A stretch of DNA of 64,000 nucleotides from Mesobacillus jeotgali (GCF_014856545.2 NZ_CP109811.1:862001-926000); one strand, 5' to 3'; shown: positions 17,291 to 26,383, counted from the first letter of the stretch. Translations and numbers: made by a program. Notes: generated by a model from the sequence alone, not told the origin.

Positions 17291-17420
17291 ATTCGCTATA
17301 AAAACGAAAAAGTCGCTATATAAATGGAAAAGTCGCTATAAAAACAAAAAAGTCGCTATATAAATGGAAAACTCGCTATATAAAAGAAAAACTCGCTATA
17401 TTATTATTTTTTCCGTTATA
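17291..17420. repeat. 20-bp short tandem repeat
   Basis: TCGCTATA recurs at 17293, 17313, 17333, 17353, 17373 and 17393, exactly 20 bp apart, with a variant TCCGTTATA at about 17412. The unit is roughly TCGCTATAtaaatggaaaac. It lies in the 340-bp spacer between pdaA and the AlkA-type gene; the rest of the spacer (17421-17555) is AT-rich and shows only a short promoter-like region and the ribosome site. Confidence 0.9.
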
Positions 17421-17555
17421 AAAACAACAGTACCCCCAATTCTTAACTTAATTTCAAACAAACAAATACAGTTTCCCATTAATTAATCCCCTATTTTCGT
17501 AAAAATCCTGCGAAAATGCTATAATACGGGGAAAATATTAAAGGGCGGTTTGTAT

Positions 17556-18416
17556 ATGTGGGAAGAAAAAGTGTCATTTTCAGGACCATATGATTTTGAT
17601 CTTGCTTTAAGCAGGCTGGCGCTTGACCCTTTGCATTGTATTGATACCGAAAAGCGGCTTGTTAAGATTCCGCTTTCTTTTAACAATAAAAAAATCGTTG
17701 CAGAAGTCATCGGAACTGGGACTTTGGAAAACCCAGAATTCCTCATCCGTGCGGACAACGAAAAAGAAAAGACGCTCGAGCGACTGTCCGAAATTTTTCA
17801 GTGGGATGTGAAATTGATCCAGATTCATGAGCATTTCCAGACGACCGAGTTAAAAACCTTGTTCAATGAACATTATGGCACTCCGCTCGTCCTGGAATTT
17901 GACCCGTTCTCGAGTTTGCTCAAGAGCATTATCCATCAACAGGTCAACCTTAAATTCGCTTTTACTTTGACTGAAAGGTTCGTGAAATCTTTCGGCGAGG
18001 AACTGGATGGCGTTTGGTTTTATCCGTCCCCTGAAAAAGTGGCGCAGCTTTCGGTTGAACAGCTGCGCGAATTGCAATTCAGTGGACGGAAGGCAGAGTA
18101 TGTAATCGGAATCGCCGAACTGGCAGCATCCGGTCAGCTTGATTTTGAAAAAATGAAATCGAAATCTGATGCAGAAGTGGCACAGGAATTGATCAAAATT
18201 CGCGGCGTCGGTCCATGGACCGTTGAGAACTTCCTTATGTTCGCGCTTGGGCGGCCGAACCTGTTCCCGATGGGGGACATTGGCATTCAAAATGCGCTGA
18301 AGAAATACTTCAATCTGGATGAAAAGCCGACTCCAGCACAGATGGAAAAGTATAAAGAACCATGGAGTCCTTATTTAAGCTATGCTTCGCTCTATTTATG
18401 GAGAAGCATTGAATAA
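17556..18416 (+). CDS. DNA-3-methyladenine glycosylase II (AlkA-like)
   Basis: A 286-residue base-excision repair enzyme. The helix-hairpin-helix is IKIRGVGPWTVENFLMFAL, followed by LFPMGDIGIQNAL in which the Asp is the expected catalytic residue. The middle segment DPFSSLLKSIIHQQVNLKFA matches the family block containing the QQ pair. It removes alkylated purines from DNA. The ATG at 17556 is chosen over the TTG at 17550 because AAAGGGCGG lies 8 nt before the ATG but only 2 nt before the TTG. It is followed closely by rlmCD in the same direction (15-bp gap), so they may share a transcript. Confidence 0.88.
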   Translation: MWEEKVSFSGPYDFDLALSRLALDPLHCIDTEKRLVKIPLSFNNKKIVAEVIGTGTLENPEFLIRADNEKEKTLERLSEIFQWDVKLIQIHEHFQTTELKTLFNEHYGTPLVLEFDPFSSLLKSIIHQQVNLKFAFTLTERFVKSFGEELDGVWFYPSPEKVAQLSVEQLRELQFSGRKAEYVIGIAELAASGQLDFEKMKSKSDAEVAQELIKIRGVGPWTVENFLMFALGRPNLFPMGDIGIQNALKKYFNLDEKPTPAQMEKYKEPWSPYLSYASLYLWRSIE

Positions 18417-18431
18417 TTGGAGTGAAGTTTT

Positions 18432-20015
18432 ATGAAAAAAGAGCAGCAATTAAAAGAAGATAAACGCACCAATAAAGGTCAATATTTAAAAGAGGATCAG
18501 CAGACCAAAAAGGATCAGCACAACAAGAAAGGTCCGCAAGACAAAGCCCAGCACAAAATAGGTGCGCAAAGTAAAGCCCAGCACAAAACAGGCCCGCAAA
18601 GTAAAGGCCAATATAAGAAAATGGGCCAGCAAAAAAACAAAGACCAGCAAACTGCAAAGCTAGAGCTGAAGCAAACCTTTCCGCTGACGATCAAGCGTCT
18701 TGGCATCAATGGAGAAGGCGTAGGCTATTTTAAGCGCCAGGTCGTGTTTGTGCCGGGTGCCCTGCCGGGTGAGGAAATTGTCGCGGAGGCGACAAAGGTC
18801 CACCCTAAGTTTGCTGAGGCGAAAATCAAGAAAATCCGCAAACAATCAGAGCATCGTATCAAACCGCTATGTCCGGTCTACGATCAGTGCGGAGGATGCC
18901 AGCTGCAGCATTTGCGCTATGACCAGCAGCTCAATGAAAAGCGGGATATTGTCATCCAGGCTTTGGAGCGCCATACAAAGCTGAAAACTGATGACCTGGA
19001 TATCCGGCCGACGATTGGCATGGAGAATCCATGGGGTTACAGGAACAAGAGCCAGTTCCAGGTTGGCGAAAAGGACGGAAAAGTGCTTGCCGGCCTATAT
19101 GGCCTGAACTCCCACAACCTGATCAACATCGAGCAGTGTGCGGTTCAGCATCCGGCAACGACCAAAGCTACAGAGGTTGTAAAAGGAATTCTGCAGGATT
19201 TGAAGATTCCGATTTACAATGAGAAAAAGCACAAAGGGCTCGTGCGTACAATCGTTGCGAGAACGGGAGTGCAGACCGGGGAGCTGCAAATTGTCCTGAT
19301 CACGACCAAGAAAGAGCTGCCGAAAAAGGATATCATCATCCAGGAAATCCAAAAGCGTCTTCCTGAGGTTAACTCGATTGTCCAAAACGTCAATGGGGAA
19401 AAAACTTCGGTCATTTTCGGAAACGAAACTGCGACTCTGGAAGGCAGCGATTTTATCCAAGAGACCTTGGGCGACCTGCAGTTTGAACTGTCAGCTCGTA
19501 CATTCTTCCAGCTGAATCCAGAACAGACTGTCAAACTCTACAATGAAGCGAAAGCAGCTGCCATGCTGACAGGTAAGGAAAAACTTGTGGATGCCTACTG
19601 CGGGGTTGGAACGATTGGCTTGTGGATGGCCGATCAGGCCGGCGAGGTCCGCGGAATGGATGTCATTCCGGAATCGATAGAAGATGCAAAGAAAAATGCC
19701 ATTAAGCATGAAGTGAATCATGCCAGGTTCTATATGGGCAAAGCAGAAGAACTGCTTCCGAAATGGCTGAAGGAAGGCTGGCGTCCGGATGTGATCGTCG
19801 TCGATCCGCCGCGTACAGGCTGCGATGACGAATTCCTGAAGACCGTCCTGAAAATCCAGCCGAAAACCTTTGTGTATGTCTCCTGCAATCCTTCAACGCT
19901 TGCAAAGGATATCACGACACTGAGCTCAAAATATAAAGTTGAATACATCCAGCCAGTCGATATGTTCCCGCACACTTCACAGATTGAGAGTGTCACGAGA
20001 CTAGTGCTGAAATAA
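18432..20015 (+). CDS. rlmCD: 23S rRNA (uracil-5-)-methyltransferase RlmCD, with Gln/Lys-rich N-terminal extension
   Basis: 527 residues. Residues 1-78 are a Gln/Lys-rich low-complexity extension with imperfect repeats (SKAQHK, SKGQYK). Then come a TRAM domain (about 82-138), an iron-sulfur cysteine cluster (Cys147, Cys153, Cys156), the SAM-binding block [18 protein letters not shown], and the nucleophile Cys485 in [11 protein letters not shown]. The enzyme makes m5U in 23S rRNA; the Bacillus homologue (YefA) modifies two positions. Most homologues are about 455-460 residues, so the N-terminal extension is unusual. The ribosome site is ATTGGAGTGAAG. A strong terminator follows. Confidence 0.9.
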   Translation: MKKEQQLKEDKRTNKGQYLKEDQQTKKDQHNKKGPQDKAQHKIGAQSKAQHKTGPQSKGQYKKMGQQKNKDQQTAKLELKQTFPLTIKRLGINGEGVGYFKRQVVFVPGALPGEEIVAEATKVHPKFAEAKIKKIRKQSEHRIKPLCPVYDQCGGCQLQHLRYDQQLNEKRDIVIQALERHTKLKTDDLDIRPTIGMENPWGYRNKSQFQVGEKDGKVLAGLYGLNSHNLINIEQCAVQHPATTKATEVVKGILQDLKIPIYNEKKHKGLVRTIVARTGVQTGELQIVLITTKKELPKKDIIIQEIQKRLPEVNSIVQNVNGEKTSVIFGNETATLEGSDFIQETLGDLQFELSARTFFQLNPEQTVKLYNEAKAAAMLTGKEKLVDAYCGVGTIGLWMADQAGEVRGMDVIPESIEDAKKNAIKHEVNHARFYMGKAEELLPKWLKEGWRPDVIVVDPPRTGCDDEFLKTVLKIQPKTFVYVSCNPSTLAKDITTLSSKYKVEYIQPVDMFPHTSQIESVTRLVLK

Positions 20016-20017
20016 TG

Positions 20018-20050
20018 AAAGCGCCGGCCCGTATCCAGGGCTGGCGCTTT
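20018..20050. terminator. bidirectional terminator
   Basis: AAAGCGCCGGCCC / GGGCTGGCGCTTT hairpin between the convergent rlmCD and TetR genes. Confidence 0.8.
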
Positions 20051-20603
20051 ATCGTAAATTTGATAAACCCTTATTTATAAAGTTGTTGATGATTTCTGCC
20101 ATCTCCCCAGGTGTTTTATCCATCCCGTTTTCCAGCCAATTTTTTATCACATAAATACTTCCGCTGACAACAAAAATATTGATATATTCAAATGTTTCGC
20201 GATCAGATTGGCTGTCTGAAATCCAGTTTTTGAAGATGAATTCCTGGGTGATCATCATTCCTTTTTTCTGGAAGTGGATATCACTGTTTTCGCTTAGGAG
20301 TGTCTGGCATACATCACTTTTCTTCGCAATATACTCAAGAATCTTCTCTGTCATCTTTAAAGCTTCTTCTTCTTTGGAAAAGTTATATTGATTAAGCGTT
20401 GAAACCATGTCTTCAATGAATTCTTCTTCAATTGCATTCAGCAGGTCATATTGACTGGAGTAATGAGAATAGAATGTGGAGCGGTTGATGTCTGCCTCTT
20501 CACAGATTTCTTTGATCGTGATGTTTGAAATGGGCTTATTTTTCAATAATTCCATCAGGCTTTCTTTTAAAACCATCCTGGTATACTTTTTTCGGCGGTC
20601 CAT
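20049..20603 (-). CDS. TetR/AcrR family transcriptional regulator
   Basis: A 184-residue regulator. The N-terminal DNA-binding domain contains the helix-turn-helix ITIKEICEEADINRSTFYSH (about residues 23-42), close to the family consensus; the C-terminal ligand domain is helical. It is divergent from the MMPL-family exporter operon, with a palindrome inside that operon's promoter, so it most likely represses it. The inducer is unknown, and the family C-terminal domains are too variable to predict it. Confidence 0.88.
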   Translation of the reverse strand: MDRRKKYTRMVLKESLMELLKNKPISNITIKEICEEADINRSTFYSHYSSQYDLLNAIEEEFIEDMVSTLNQYNFSKEEEALKMTEKILEYIAKKSDVCQTLLSENSDIHFQKKGMMITQEFIFKNWISDSQSDRETFEYINIFVVSGSIYVIKNWLENGMDKTPGEMAEIINNFINKGLSNLR

Positions 20604-20697
20604 TCCCTAACACCCTTCCTTTATCTGTAAAATAGTGACTTAACCAACATAAAGTAGTGTTCTGTTGCGAATTAAACGTAATGTGCACAACTGTTTG

Positions 20698-20726
20698 TTG
20701 AATAGACAACACGGTGTTTATATAAT
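20698..20726 (+). promoter_or_regulatory. promoter of the MMPL operon with palindromic operator
   Basis: TTGAAT (20698-20703), a 17-bp spacer and TATAAT (20721-20726) make a strong sigma-A promoter 41 bp upstream of the MMPL start. The spacer contains AACACGGTGTT (20708-20718), a 5-1-5 palindrome well placed for the divergent TetR regulator. A second CAAC...GTTG palindrome lies at about 20688-20700. Confidence 0.65.
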
Positions 20727-20766
20727 GATAAAGTGAAATGGCAAAAGACTCAAGTGAGGTTGAAGA

Positions 20767-22824
20767 ATGATAAGCATTGCTGAAAAAATCATCAAACATA
20801 AGAAAGCTGTTGTAATCGCGTTTGTATTATTTGCGTTAATTTCGACGGTGGCGCAATTTTTTGTGTCGGTCAATTATAATATGGTGGATTATCTGCCTGA
20901 AGATGCCCAGTCAACAAGGGCAATGGAAATCATGGAAAAGGAGTTCACTGCTGAGGTACCAGATACGAGGGTGATGGTAAGGGATATATCCTTGCAGGAA
21001 GCGCTCAGCCTTAAAGAGGAATTGTCAGCGATTGATGGAGTTGGTGACGTCATCTGGCTTGATGATGTGGTGGATTTGAAGACACCTCTTGAAATAGCAG
21101 ACAAAGAGACTGTCGAAAACTACTATAAAGATGGAAACGCTCTGTTCTCGATCAGTGTGCGTTCTGGTGATGAGGTTCCAATCACCGAGGCGATTTATGA
21201 CTTGATTGGGGAAAACGGAGCGATTGCAGGCGAAGCCATCAATACGGCATCATCACAAAAAATGGCTGGAACAGAATCTATGTATGCGGCTGTTTTGCTT
21301 GTTCCTATCATTATTTTCATTCTCGTCGTCTCAACTACGTCGTGGATTGAGCCTTTATTCTTCCTGACGGCAATCGGAGTTTCGGTCCTGATCAACCTGG
21401 GCACGAATATTTTTATCGGCGAGGTTTCCTTCGTTACCCAGTCGGTCGCTCCGATCCTGCAGCTGGCGGTTTCACTCGATTATGCCGTATTCCTGCTTCA
21501 CAGTTTTTCTGATTATCGGAATAAGACCAGTAATCCGGAAGAGGCTATGCAGCTAGCGATGAAAAAGTCATTCCCGGCAATCACCGCCAGTGCGGCGACA
21601 ACATTTTTTGGATTCATCGCCCTGACCTTCATGAAATTTGAAATAGGCTCGGACCTTGGAATCAATTTGGTTAAAGGAATTGTGCTGAGCTTTATCAGCG
21701 TCATGGTGTTTTTACCGGCGTTCACTTTACTTTTCTATAAATGGATGGACAAAACGCAGCATAGAAGTTTTGTTCCAAGCTTTACTGGGATCGGTAATTT
21801 TGTGGTCAAACTTAAGATACCAAGCTTGCTGCTTGTTTTTGCGATTCTCGTTCCAAGCTTTTTGGCGCAAAGCAATACGGCATTTACGTATGGCCTTGGC
21901 GAACAGCCGGAAACAACACGAGCGGGCAGTGATTTTATCGAGATAAAAGAAGCGTTTGGAGAAACGACTCCGATTGTTCTTTTGGTTCCTAAAGGAGATC
22001 CAGCGAAGGAAGCAGAGTTAGTCCAGGAGCTGGAGGATATGGATTACGTTACAAGCGTTATTGCTTATGTTAATATGGTTGGCTCGGTTATTCCGCCTGA
22101 ATACTTGGAAGAATCCATCACCAACGAATTCTATTCGGAAAATTACAGCCGAATCATCATCAATACGAATCAGGGGACAGAAGGGGATATTCCTTTTTCG
22201 ATTGTCCAGAAGGTAGAAAAAGCAGCTGCAGAATATTATGGTGATCAGGCAATGAGCCTGGGAGAAAGCGTAACACTGTATGATATCAAGAATGTCGTCA
22301 ACAAGGATAATATCGTCGTGAACGTGTTGACGGTCGTGACAATTGCTATTGTCCTGCTGGCAACCTTTAAGTCGATCTCGATTCCGCTGGTGCTGCTGAT
22401 CACGATCCAATCAGCTGTCTGGATCAACCTGTCGATTCCGTATTTTACAAGCTCATCGCTGGTGTTTGTCGGATATTTGATCATCAGTACGGTACAGCTG
22501 GCGGCAACAGTCGACTACGCGATTTTGCTGACGGAAGCATACCAGCATAACCGCCAGGAAATGTCCGCGAAAAAAGCAATCGTGAAAACATTGGATGAAA
22601 AAACGTTCTCCATCTCCATATCTGCAGCGATTTTATCGAGTGTCGGATTTATTTTATGGTTGACGTCTTCCAACCCAATTGTTGGATCCATCGGCCTGTT
22701 ATTAGGAAGGGGCGCATTGCTTGCGTTCGTGATGGTCGTATTCTTCTTGCCGGCTATGCTGCTGGTGTTCGATAAGTTCATTAAAAAGACGACCTATAAA
22801 GCAAACTTTTACGAGGAGAAATGA
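20767..22824 (+). CDS. MMPL/RND family transporter
   Basis: A 685-residue RND-type membrane protein with about twelve hydrophobic helices and two large extracytoplasmic loops, arranged as two MMPL repeats. SLDYAVFLLHSFSDYR (about 237-252) and TVDYAILLTEAYQHNR (about 579-594) are the repeated SxDY-type segments of the proton pathway. MMPL proteins move lipids or other hydrophobic compounds outward. The gene overlaps the next one by 4 bp (ATGA), so the two are translationally coupled. The ribosome site is GTGAGGTTGAAG. Confidence 0.9.
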   Translation: MISIAEKIIKHKKAVVIAFVLFALISTVAQFFVSVNYNMVDYLPEDAQSTRAMEIMEKEFTAEVPDTRVMVRDISLQEALSLKEELSAIDGVGDVIWLDDVVDLKTPLEIADKETVENYYKDGNALFSISVRSGDEVPITEAIYDLIGENGAIAGEAINTASSQKMAGTESMYAAVLLVPIIIFILVVSTTSWIEPLFFLTAIGVSVLINLGTNIFIGEVSFVTQSVAPILQLAVSLDYAVFLLHSFSDYRNKTSNPEEAMQLAMKKSFPAITASAATTFFGFIALTFMKFEIGSDLGINLVKGIVLSFISVMVFLPAFTLLFYKWMDKTQHRSFVPSFTGIGNFVVKLKIPSLLLVFAILVPSFLAQSNTAFTYGLGEQPETTRAGSDFIEIKEAFGETTPIVLLVPKGDPAKEAELVQELEDMDYVTSVIAYVNMVGSVIPPEYLEESITNEFYSENYSRIIINTNQGTEGDIPFSIVQKVEKAAAEYYGDQAMSLGESVTLYDIKNVVNKDNIVVNVLTVVTIAIVLLATFKSISIPLVLLITIQSAVWINLSIPYFTSSSLVFVGYLIISTVQLAATVDYAILLTEAYQHNRQEMSAKKAIVKTLDEKTFSISISAAILSSVGFILWLTSSNPIVGSIGLLLGRGALLAFVMVVFFLPAMLLVFDKFIKKTTYKANFYEEK

Positions 22825-24614
22825 TGATGAGTACAAATAAATTACTTCCTGCTGCTCTCGCATCGATGATCATCTTGCCTTCATTTCTAAGTTATGGAGC
22901 AGCGGCAGAAGCTGGAGGGAAAATCACCTCCAAGGACGAAGTCGTATACGCGACATTAAAATCCAATGGAGACCTTGATGATATATATGTCGTCAATACA
23001 TTGGAGGTAGCGAAGGCTGGAGAAATTCTTGATTATGGGATGTACAGCAGTGTCAAAAACTTGACTGACCTGTCCGACCTTGAGCAGAATGGGCAGGCTG
23101 TCCAGATAGATGCCCCTGAAGGAAAGTTTTATTATCAGGGAAACATGGAAGACAATACAGAGCTGCCATGGGATATTGAGATTTCCTATTTGCTGGATGG
23201 GCGCAAGGTAGAAGCATCCGAACTTGCTGGAAAAGAAGGCAGTTTAGAAATAAAGATCAATACTGCTGCCAATGAAAAAGCAGATAGCGTATATTTTGAA
23301 AACTACTTATTGCAAGTTTCCCTGCAACTGTCAAATAGCTATCAAAATATAGAAGCGGATGGCGGCATGGTTGCCAATGCCGGCAAGAACAAGCAAATTA
23401 CTTTCACAGTAATGCCTGGCCAGGAGGAAGAGTTCATTGTCGAAGCCGATGTGGAGGATTTTGAATTCACAGGTGTCGATATTGCAGCCGTTCCGTCGAC
23501 CTTGCCGATCGACACTTCGGAAATGGAGAGCATGACCGATGATATGTCGGCATTGTCAGACGCAATCAGGGATTTGAATAATGGCGTTGGCGACCTGAAA
23601 AAAGGTGTTTCGGAATTGAACAATGGCGCAGCAAGCCTGCGTGATGGTTCGGCAAAATATAAAAACGGCATAAGCGAGCTGAATGGTTCATCCTCGAAAA
23701 TCGTCAGTGCATCGAGTTCCATTGGCGATGCATTGAAGCAAATCAGCACGTCACTTTCCGTGGATTCAGCTCAAATGGATGTGACGAGCTTGAATGAACT
23801 GCCAGCGGTCCTGACTCAATTAGCCAGCGGGATGAACCAGGCTGCCGATGGACTGACAGCTTTGCGTGAAAATTACGCAATGGCGTACGGCGCACTTGAT
23901 GGAGCGATTAAAGGCATCCCAGCTCATCAGATATCTGAGGAAGAAATAAAAGCATTATCCAGCAGCGGCGCGGATGCGAATGTTGTCAACAAACTGGTTG
24001 AGTCCTATTCTGCTGCCCAGAAAGTCAAAGGTACTTATTCACAGGTGCAGGAAGCATTCGCAGCTGTTGACCCTACACTGAAGCAGGTCAGCGGGTCGGT
24101 AACCGAAATGAGTGCAGGACTGACAGCGATAGCCGATGAACTGTCTGCATCCCTTAAGGACATGGATATGAGCGGCCTAGAACAGCTGCAGAAGGGCCTT
24201 GCTGAGTTGTCCGCTAATTACGGGGAATTCCATTCCGGCCTTGTTGGTTATACAGGAGGAGTGAGCAAGCTGGCAGCTTCCTATAACCAGCTGCATTCAG
24301 GTGTTGCCGGTCTGGCGGATGGCACAGGACAATTGAATAAGGGAGTTGGCGAACTCCACAATGGAACAAGTGAGTTGCATCAGGAAACGAAAGACCTGCC
24401 TGAGCAAATGCAGCAGGAAATCAATGAAGTGATCAAGGAGTATGACAAATCAGACTTCGAGCCAGTTTCTTTTGTGTCTCCGAAGAACGAGAACATCACT
24501 TCCGTACAATTCGTCATCAAAACAGAAGCGATTGAAAAAGAAGAACAAGAAGAGAAACAAGCAAAGCCTGAGAAAAAGAAAGGGTTTTGGGATCTTTTAA
24601 TGGATTTATTTTAA
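22821..24614 (+). CDS. secreted XXXLXXG heptad-repeat protein (YhgE-like) coupled to the MMPL exporter
   Basis: A 597-residue exported protein with signal peptide (to about residue 30), a beta-rich N-terminal domain, then many LxxG heptads (LNNGVGDLKKGVSELNNGAA; LADGTGQLNKGVGELHNGTS) predicting long helices. A membrane-proximal segment and Lys/Glu-rich region end in GFWDLLMDLF. Similar heptad domains occur in YhgE/Pip proteins and in partners of MMPL pumps. A likely role is a periplasm-like accessory to the pump; this is inferred from coupling and domain type. Three consecutive ATG codons (22821, 22824, 22827) follow GAGGAGA, so the start is uncertain by two residues. Confidence 0.75.
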   Translation: MMMSTNKLLPAALASMIILPSFLSYGAAAEAGGKITSKDEVVYATLKSNGDLDDIYVVNTLEVAKAGEILDYGMYSSVKNLTDLSDLEQNGQAVQIDAPEGKFYYQGNMEDNTELPWDIEISYLLDGRKVEASELAGKEGSLEIKINTAANEKADSVYFENYLLQVSLQLSNSYQNIEADGGMVANAGKNKQITFTVMPGQEEEFIVEADVEDFEFTGVDIAAVPSTLPIDTSEMESMTDDMSALSDAIRDLNNGVGDLKKGVSELNNGAASLRDGSAKYKNGISELNGSSSKIVSASSSIGDALKQISTSLSVDSAQMDVTSLNELPAVLTQLASGMNQAADGLTALRENYAMAYGALDGAIKGIPAHQISEEEIKALSSSGADANVVNKLVESYSAAQKVKGTYSQVQEAFAAVDPTLKQVSGSVTEMSAGLTAIADELSASLKDMDMSGLEQLQKGLAELSANYGEFHSGLVGYTGGVSKLAASYNQLHSGVAGLADGTGQLNKGVGELHNGTSELHQETKDLPEQMQQEINEVIKEYDKSDFEPVSFVSPKNENITSVQFVIKTEAIEKEEQEEKQAKPEKKKGFWDLLMDLF

Positions 24615-24674
24615 TTGATCAAGGGCAGTTCAGGGGGCTAGATCACTGGCTTCCGGGCTGCCTTTTTACTGATG

Positions 24675-24744
24675 CCCTTTGGATAAGCTGGTTTTAACAA
24701 GTGTCCATTGGATAAACATGGTTTTAAACAGCACAAAAGGGTAA
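24675..24744 (+). promoter_or_regulatory. imperfect tandem repeat containing a sigma-B-like promoter
   Basis: Two imperfect copies of GGATAAnnnTGGTTTTAA (24681-24697 and 24710-24727) occur in the spacer before the ferritin gene. The second reads GTTTTA (24721-24726), 12 bp, GGGTAA (24739-24744), a good sigma-B promoter fit about 75 bp upstream of ferritin. Confidence 0.5.
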
Positions 24745-24818
24745 AATTCAATTGTGAAGGCAAAATAACTATGTTAGCGTAAAAAGAAAAGAGCTGCATA
24801 AATTGAGGAGGAATCACA

Positions 24819-25322
24819 ATGATCAGCGATAAGTTGGTTAATGGTTTGGTCGAACAAATGAATTATGAATTTTATTCTGCTCATGCGTACATGGCAATGG
24901 CTGCGTATTGCTCGGCGGAAAATTTAGATGGTTTTGCGAACTTCTTTTTAGTACAAGCTGAAGAAGAACGCTTCCATGCGATGAAATTTTACAATTTCAT
25001 CAATGATATGGGTGAGCGCGTGACATTCGACGGCTTCCATGCTCCATCAAACGAGTTCGAGTCTGTTCTTGATGTTTTTGAGAAAGGCATGGCACATGAG
25101 AAGGAAGTGACGCGCCGCATTTACAATCTTGCGGATATCGCACTTGATGAGCGCGAACACGCGACGATGACATTCCTGAAATGGTTCATCGAAGAACAGG
25201 TTGAAGAAGAAGCATTGTTCGACAGCCTTATTCAGAAGCTGCGCCGGATTGACCAGGACAGCAACGCATTCTTCATGCTCGAAAACGAACTCGCACAGCG
25301 TTCATTCACTGCACCAGAGTGA
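24819..25322 (+). CDS. ftnA: ferritin (non-heme, FtnA-type)
   Basis: A 167-residue ferritin. Glu17, Glu50, His53 and Glu94 fall at the same numbers as the ferroxidase ligands of bacterial FtnA, with the helical blocks NYEFYSAHAYMAMAAYC and EEERFHAMKFYNFIN. It oxidises Fe(II) and stores Fe(III) as a 24-subunit shell in the cytoplasm. The ATG follows TTGAGGAGGAATCAC. A sigma-B-like promoter lies upstream and a terminator follows. It fits the iron and oxidative-stress genes elsewhere in the window (pfeT, katE). Confidence 0.92.
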   Translation: MISDKLVNGLVEQMNYEFYSAHAYMAMAAYCSAENLDGFANFFLVQAEEERFHAMKFYNFINDMGERVTFDGFHAPSNEFESVLDVFEKGMAHEKEVTRRIYNLADIALDEREHATMTFLKWFIEEQVEEEALFDSLIQKLRRIDQDSNAFFMLENELAQRSFTAPE

Positions 25323-25338
25323 AAATAAAGAGGTACAG

Positions 25339-25368
25339 CAGGATTCCAGGGTCGGAATCCTGTTTTTT
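25339..25368 (+). terminator. Rho-independent terminator
   Basis: CAGGATTCC / GGAATCCTG hairpin followed by six T residues, after the ferritin gene. Confidence 0.85.
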
Positions 25369-25655
25369 ATTTATTGAAAAATAAGCGAATTATAGCCGGA
25401 AGGGGAAATGAGTACTATTTTGAAGAAAAATTACCGTAAATAGAGAGTGAAGTTCTGGCCGGGACGGAAATATTCCCGGTTGCAGAGAATATATTCCGGG
25501 TTTCAAAATTATTATCCCAGTGATAGTTTTATGGCAATTGAAAAAATGATATTGCGCCTTTTTTGCCAATTACATCCAACTAGTCTCAAACCCTTTTTTC
25601 GCCAGGATAATAGGGTATAGAGATGATAAGAGAATCTTACAACAAGGAGGATCTT
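25369..25655. other. intergenic region with degenerate repeats
   Basis: A spacer between ferritin and the lipoprotein gene. At about 25450-25515 it holds imperfect repeats of the form GAAATATTCCCGGTTgcag / GAATATATTCCGGGTTtcaa, about 27 bp apart. Nothing gene-like is visible before the AACAAGGAGGATCTT ribosome site at the right end. Confidence 0.5.
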
Positions 25656-26039
25656 ATGAAGAAACTATTTATATCTTTAGCAGCGGCTGGAATTCTTGCT
25701 GGATGCAGCGCTGATGATAGCGAGATTGGCCAGGAGGGTCCGCCGGAAACGGAAGTGAAGACCGAGGAGAATCCGGTGACTACGGATTATCTGCAGGAGA
25801 GGTTTGATGAAGGAATGGATTACGATGCCTACGCAGTGGAAATCCAAACGTGGGTAGATAAGGGGCAGGCAACGATTTCCGACACTGTCAAAATTGACGG
25901 ACAAGAAAATGCATCTGCTGACATTATCCAGGTCGCAGACGGGTTCCTTGCAGTTGCAAATGACAGCAAACAGATTACCCTAGTGAAACCATTCGCCTCA
26001 CCAGAGGATGCGAAGGAATACTTGAATGAAAACTTATAA
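25656..26039 (+). CDS. putative lipoprotein, 127 residues
   Basis: Begins MKKLFISLAAAGILAGCSAD; LAGC is a good lipobox, so Cys17 would be lipidated after signal cleavage and the protein anchored to the outer face of the membrane. The mature part is acidic and 110 residues long, with no domain that I recognise. The start at 25656 is fixed by AAGGAGGATCTT; an upstream in-frame extension would bury the signal peptide. A hairpin terminator follows immediately. Confidence 0.75.
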   Translation: MKKLFISLAAAGILAGCSADDSEIGQEGPPETEVKTEENPVTTDYLQERFDEGMDYDAYAVEIQTWVDKGQATISDTVKIDGQENASADIIQVADGFLAVANDSKQITLVKPFASPEDAKEYLNENL

Positions 26040-26046
26040 AAAGCAA

Positions 26047-26080
26047 GCCCGCTGACTAATCGTTTAGCGGGCTTTCGCTT
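26047..26080 (+). terminator. terminator of the lipoprotein gene
   Basis: AGCCCGCT (26047-26054) pairs with AGCGGGCT (26067-26074), followed by TTCGCTT. The right arm overlaps the -35 of a candidate sigma-B promoter. Confidence 0.65.
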
Positions 26081-26088
26081 GTGGTATA
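26063..26088 (+). promoter_or_regulatory. candidate sigma-B promoter of katE
   Basis: GTTTAG (26063-26068), 14 bp, TGGTAT (26083-26088) fit sigma-B with one mismatch per element. B. subtilis katE is a known sigma-B regulon member. The overlap with the upstream terminator lowers confidence. Confidence 0.4.
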
Positions 26089-26191
26089 CGTCCATATAGG
26101 AGCATGGCCAATCATGGTGAAATTAAAGCAACTTGAGAGGGGTTACATATTTGTCTGCATGCTCCCACATCAAGAATGGAGGAATGAATCA

Positions 26192-26383
26192 GTGAAAGAT
26201 GAGAAAAATCAATCTGTGAACGAGAATTCAAAGGATCAGCAGCTTGAGCATTTCAGGTCTGGACATAATGGTGAAGCAATGACAACTAACCAGGGGCTGC
26301 GTGTTTCTGAAGACGAACATTCCTTGAAAGCGGGAACCCGTGGTCCAACATTGATGGAGGATTTCCATTTCCGTGAAAAATGA
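26192..26383 (+). pseudogene. katE: katE N-terminal arm, separated from the rest by a one-base deletion
   Basis: 63 residues starting at GTG 26192 after TGGAGGAATGAATCA: MKDEKNQSVNENSKDQQLEH and ending RGPTLMEDFHFREK then TGA. This is the N-terminal arm of clade-II large-subunit catalases. In homologues the text continues directly FREK-MTHFDHERIPER, which here is found in the overlapping frame starting at 26380. The run GAAAAATGA has five A; six would restore one 691-residue reading frame. It is either a real frameshift or a homopolymer sequencing error. Confidence 0.8.

Noticed and set aside
26376..26383. Selenocysteine at the TGA in katE
   Set aside because: Read-through in the same frame does not continue the catalase sequence; the correct continuation is in another frame, so this is a one-base indel and not a recoded stop.
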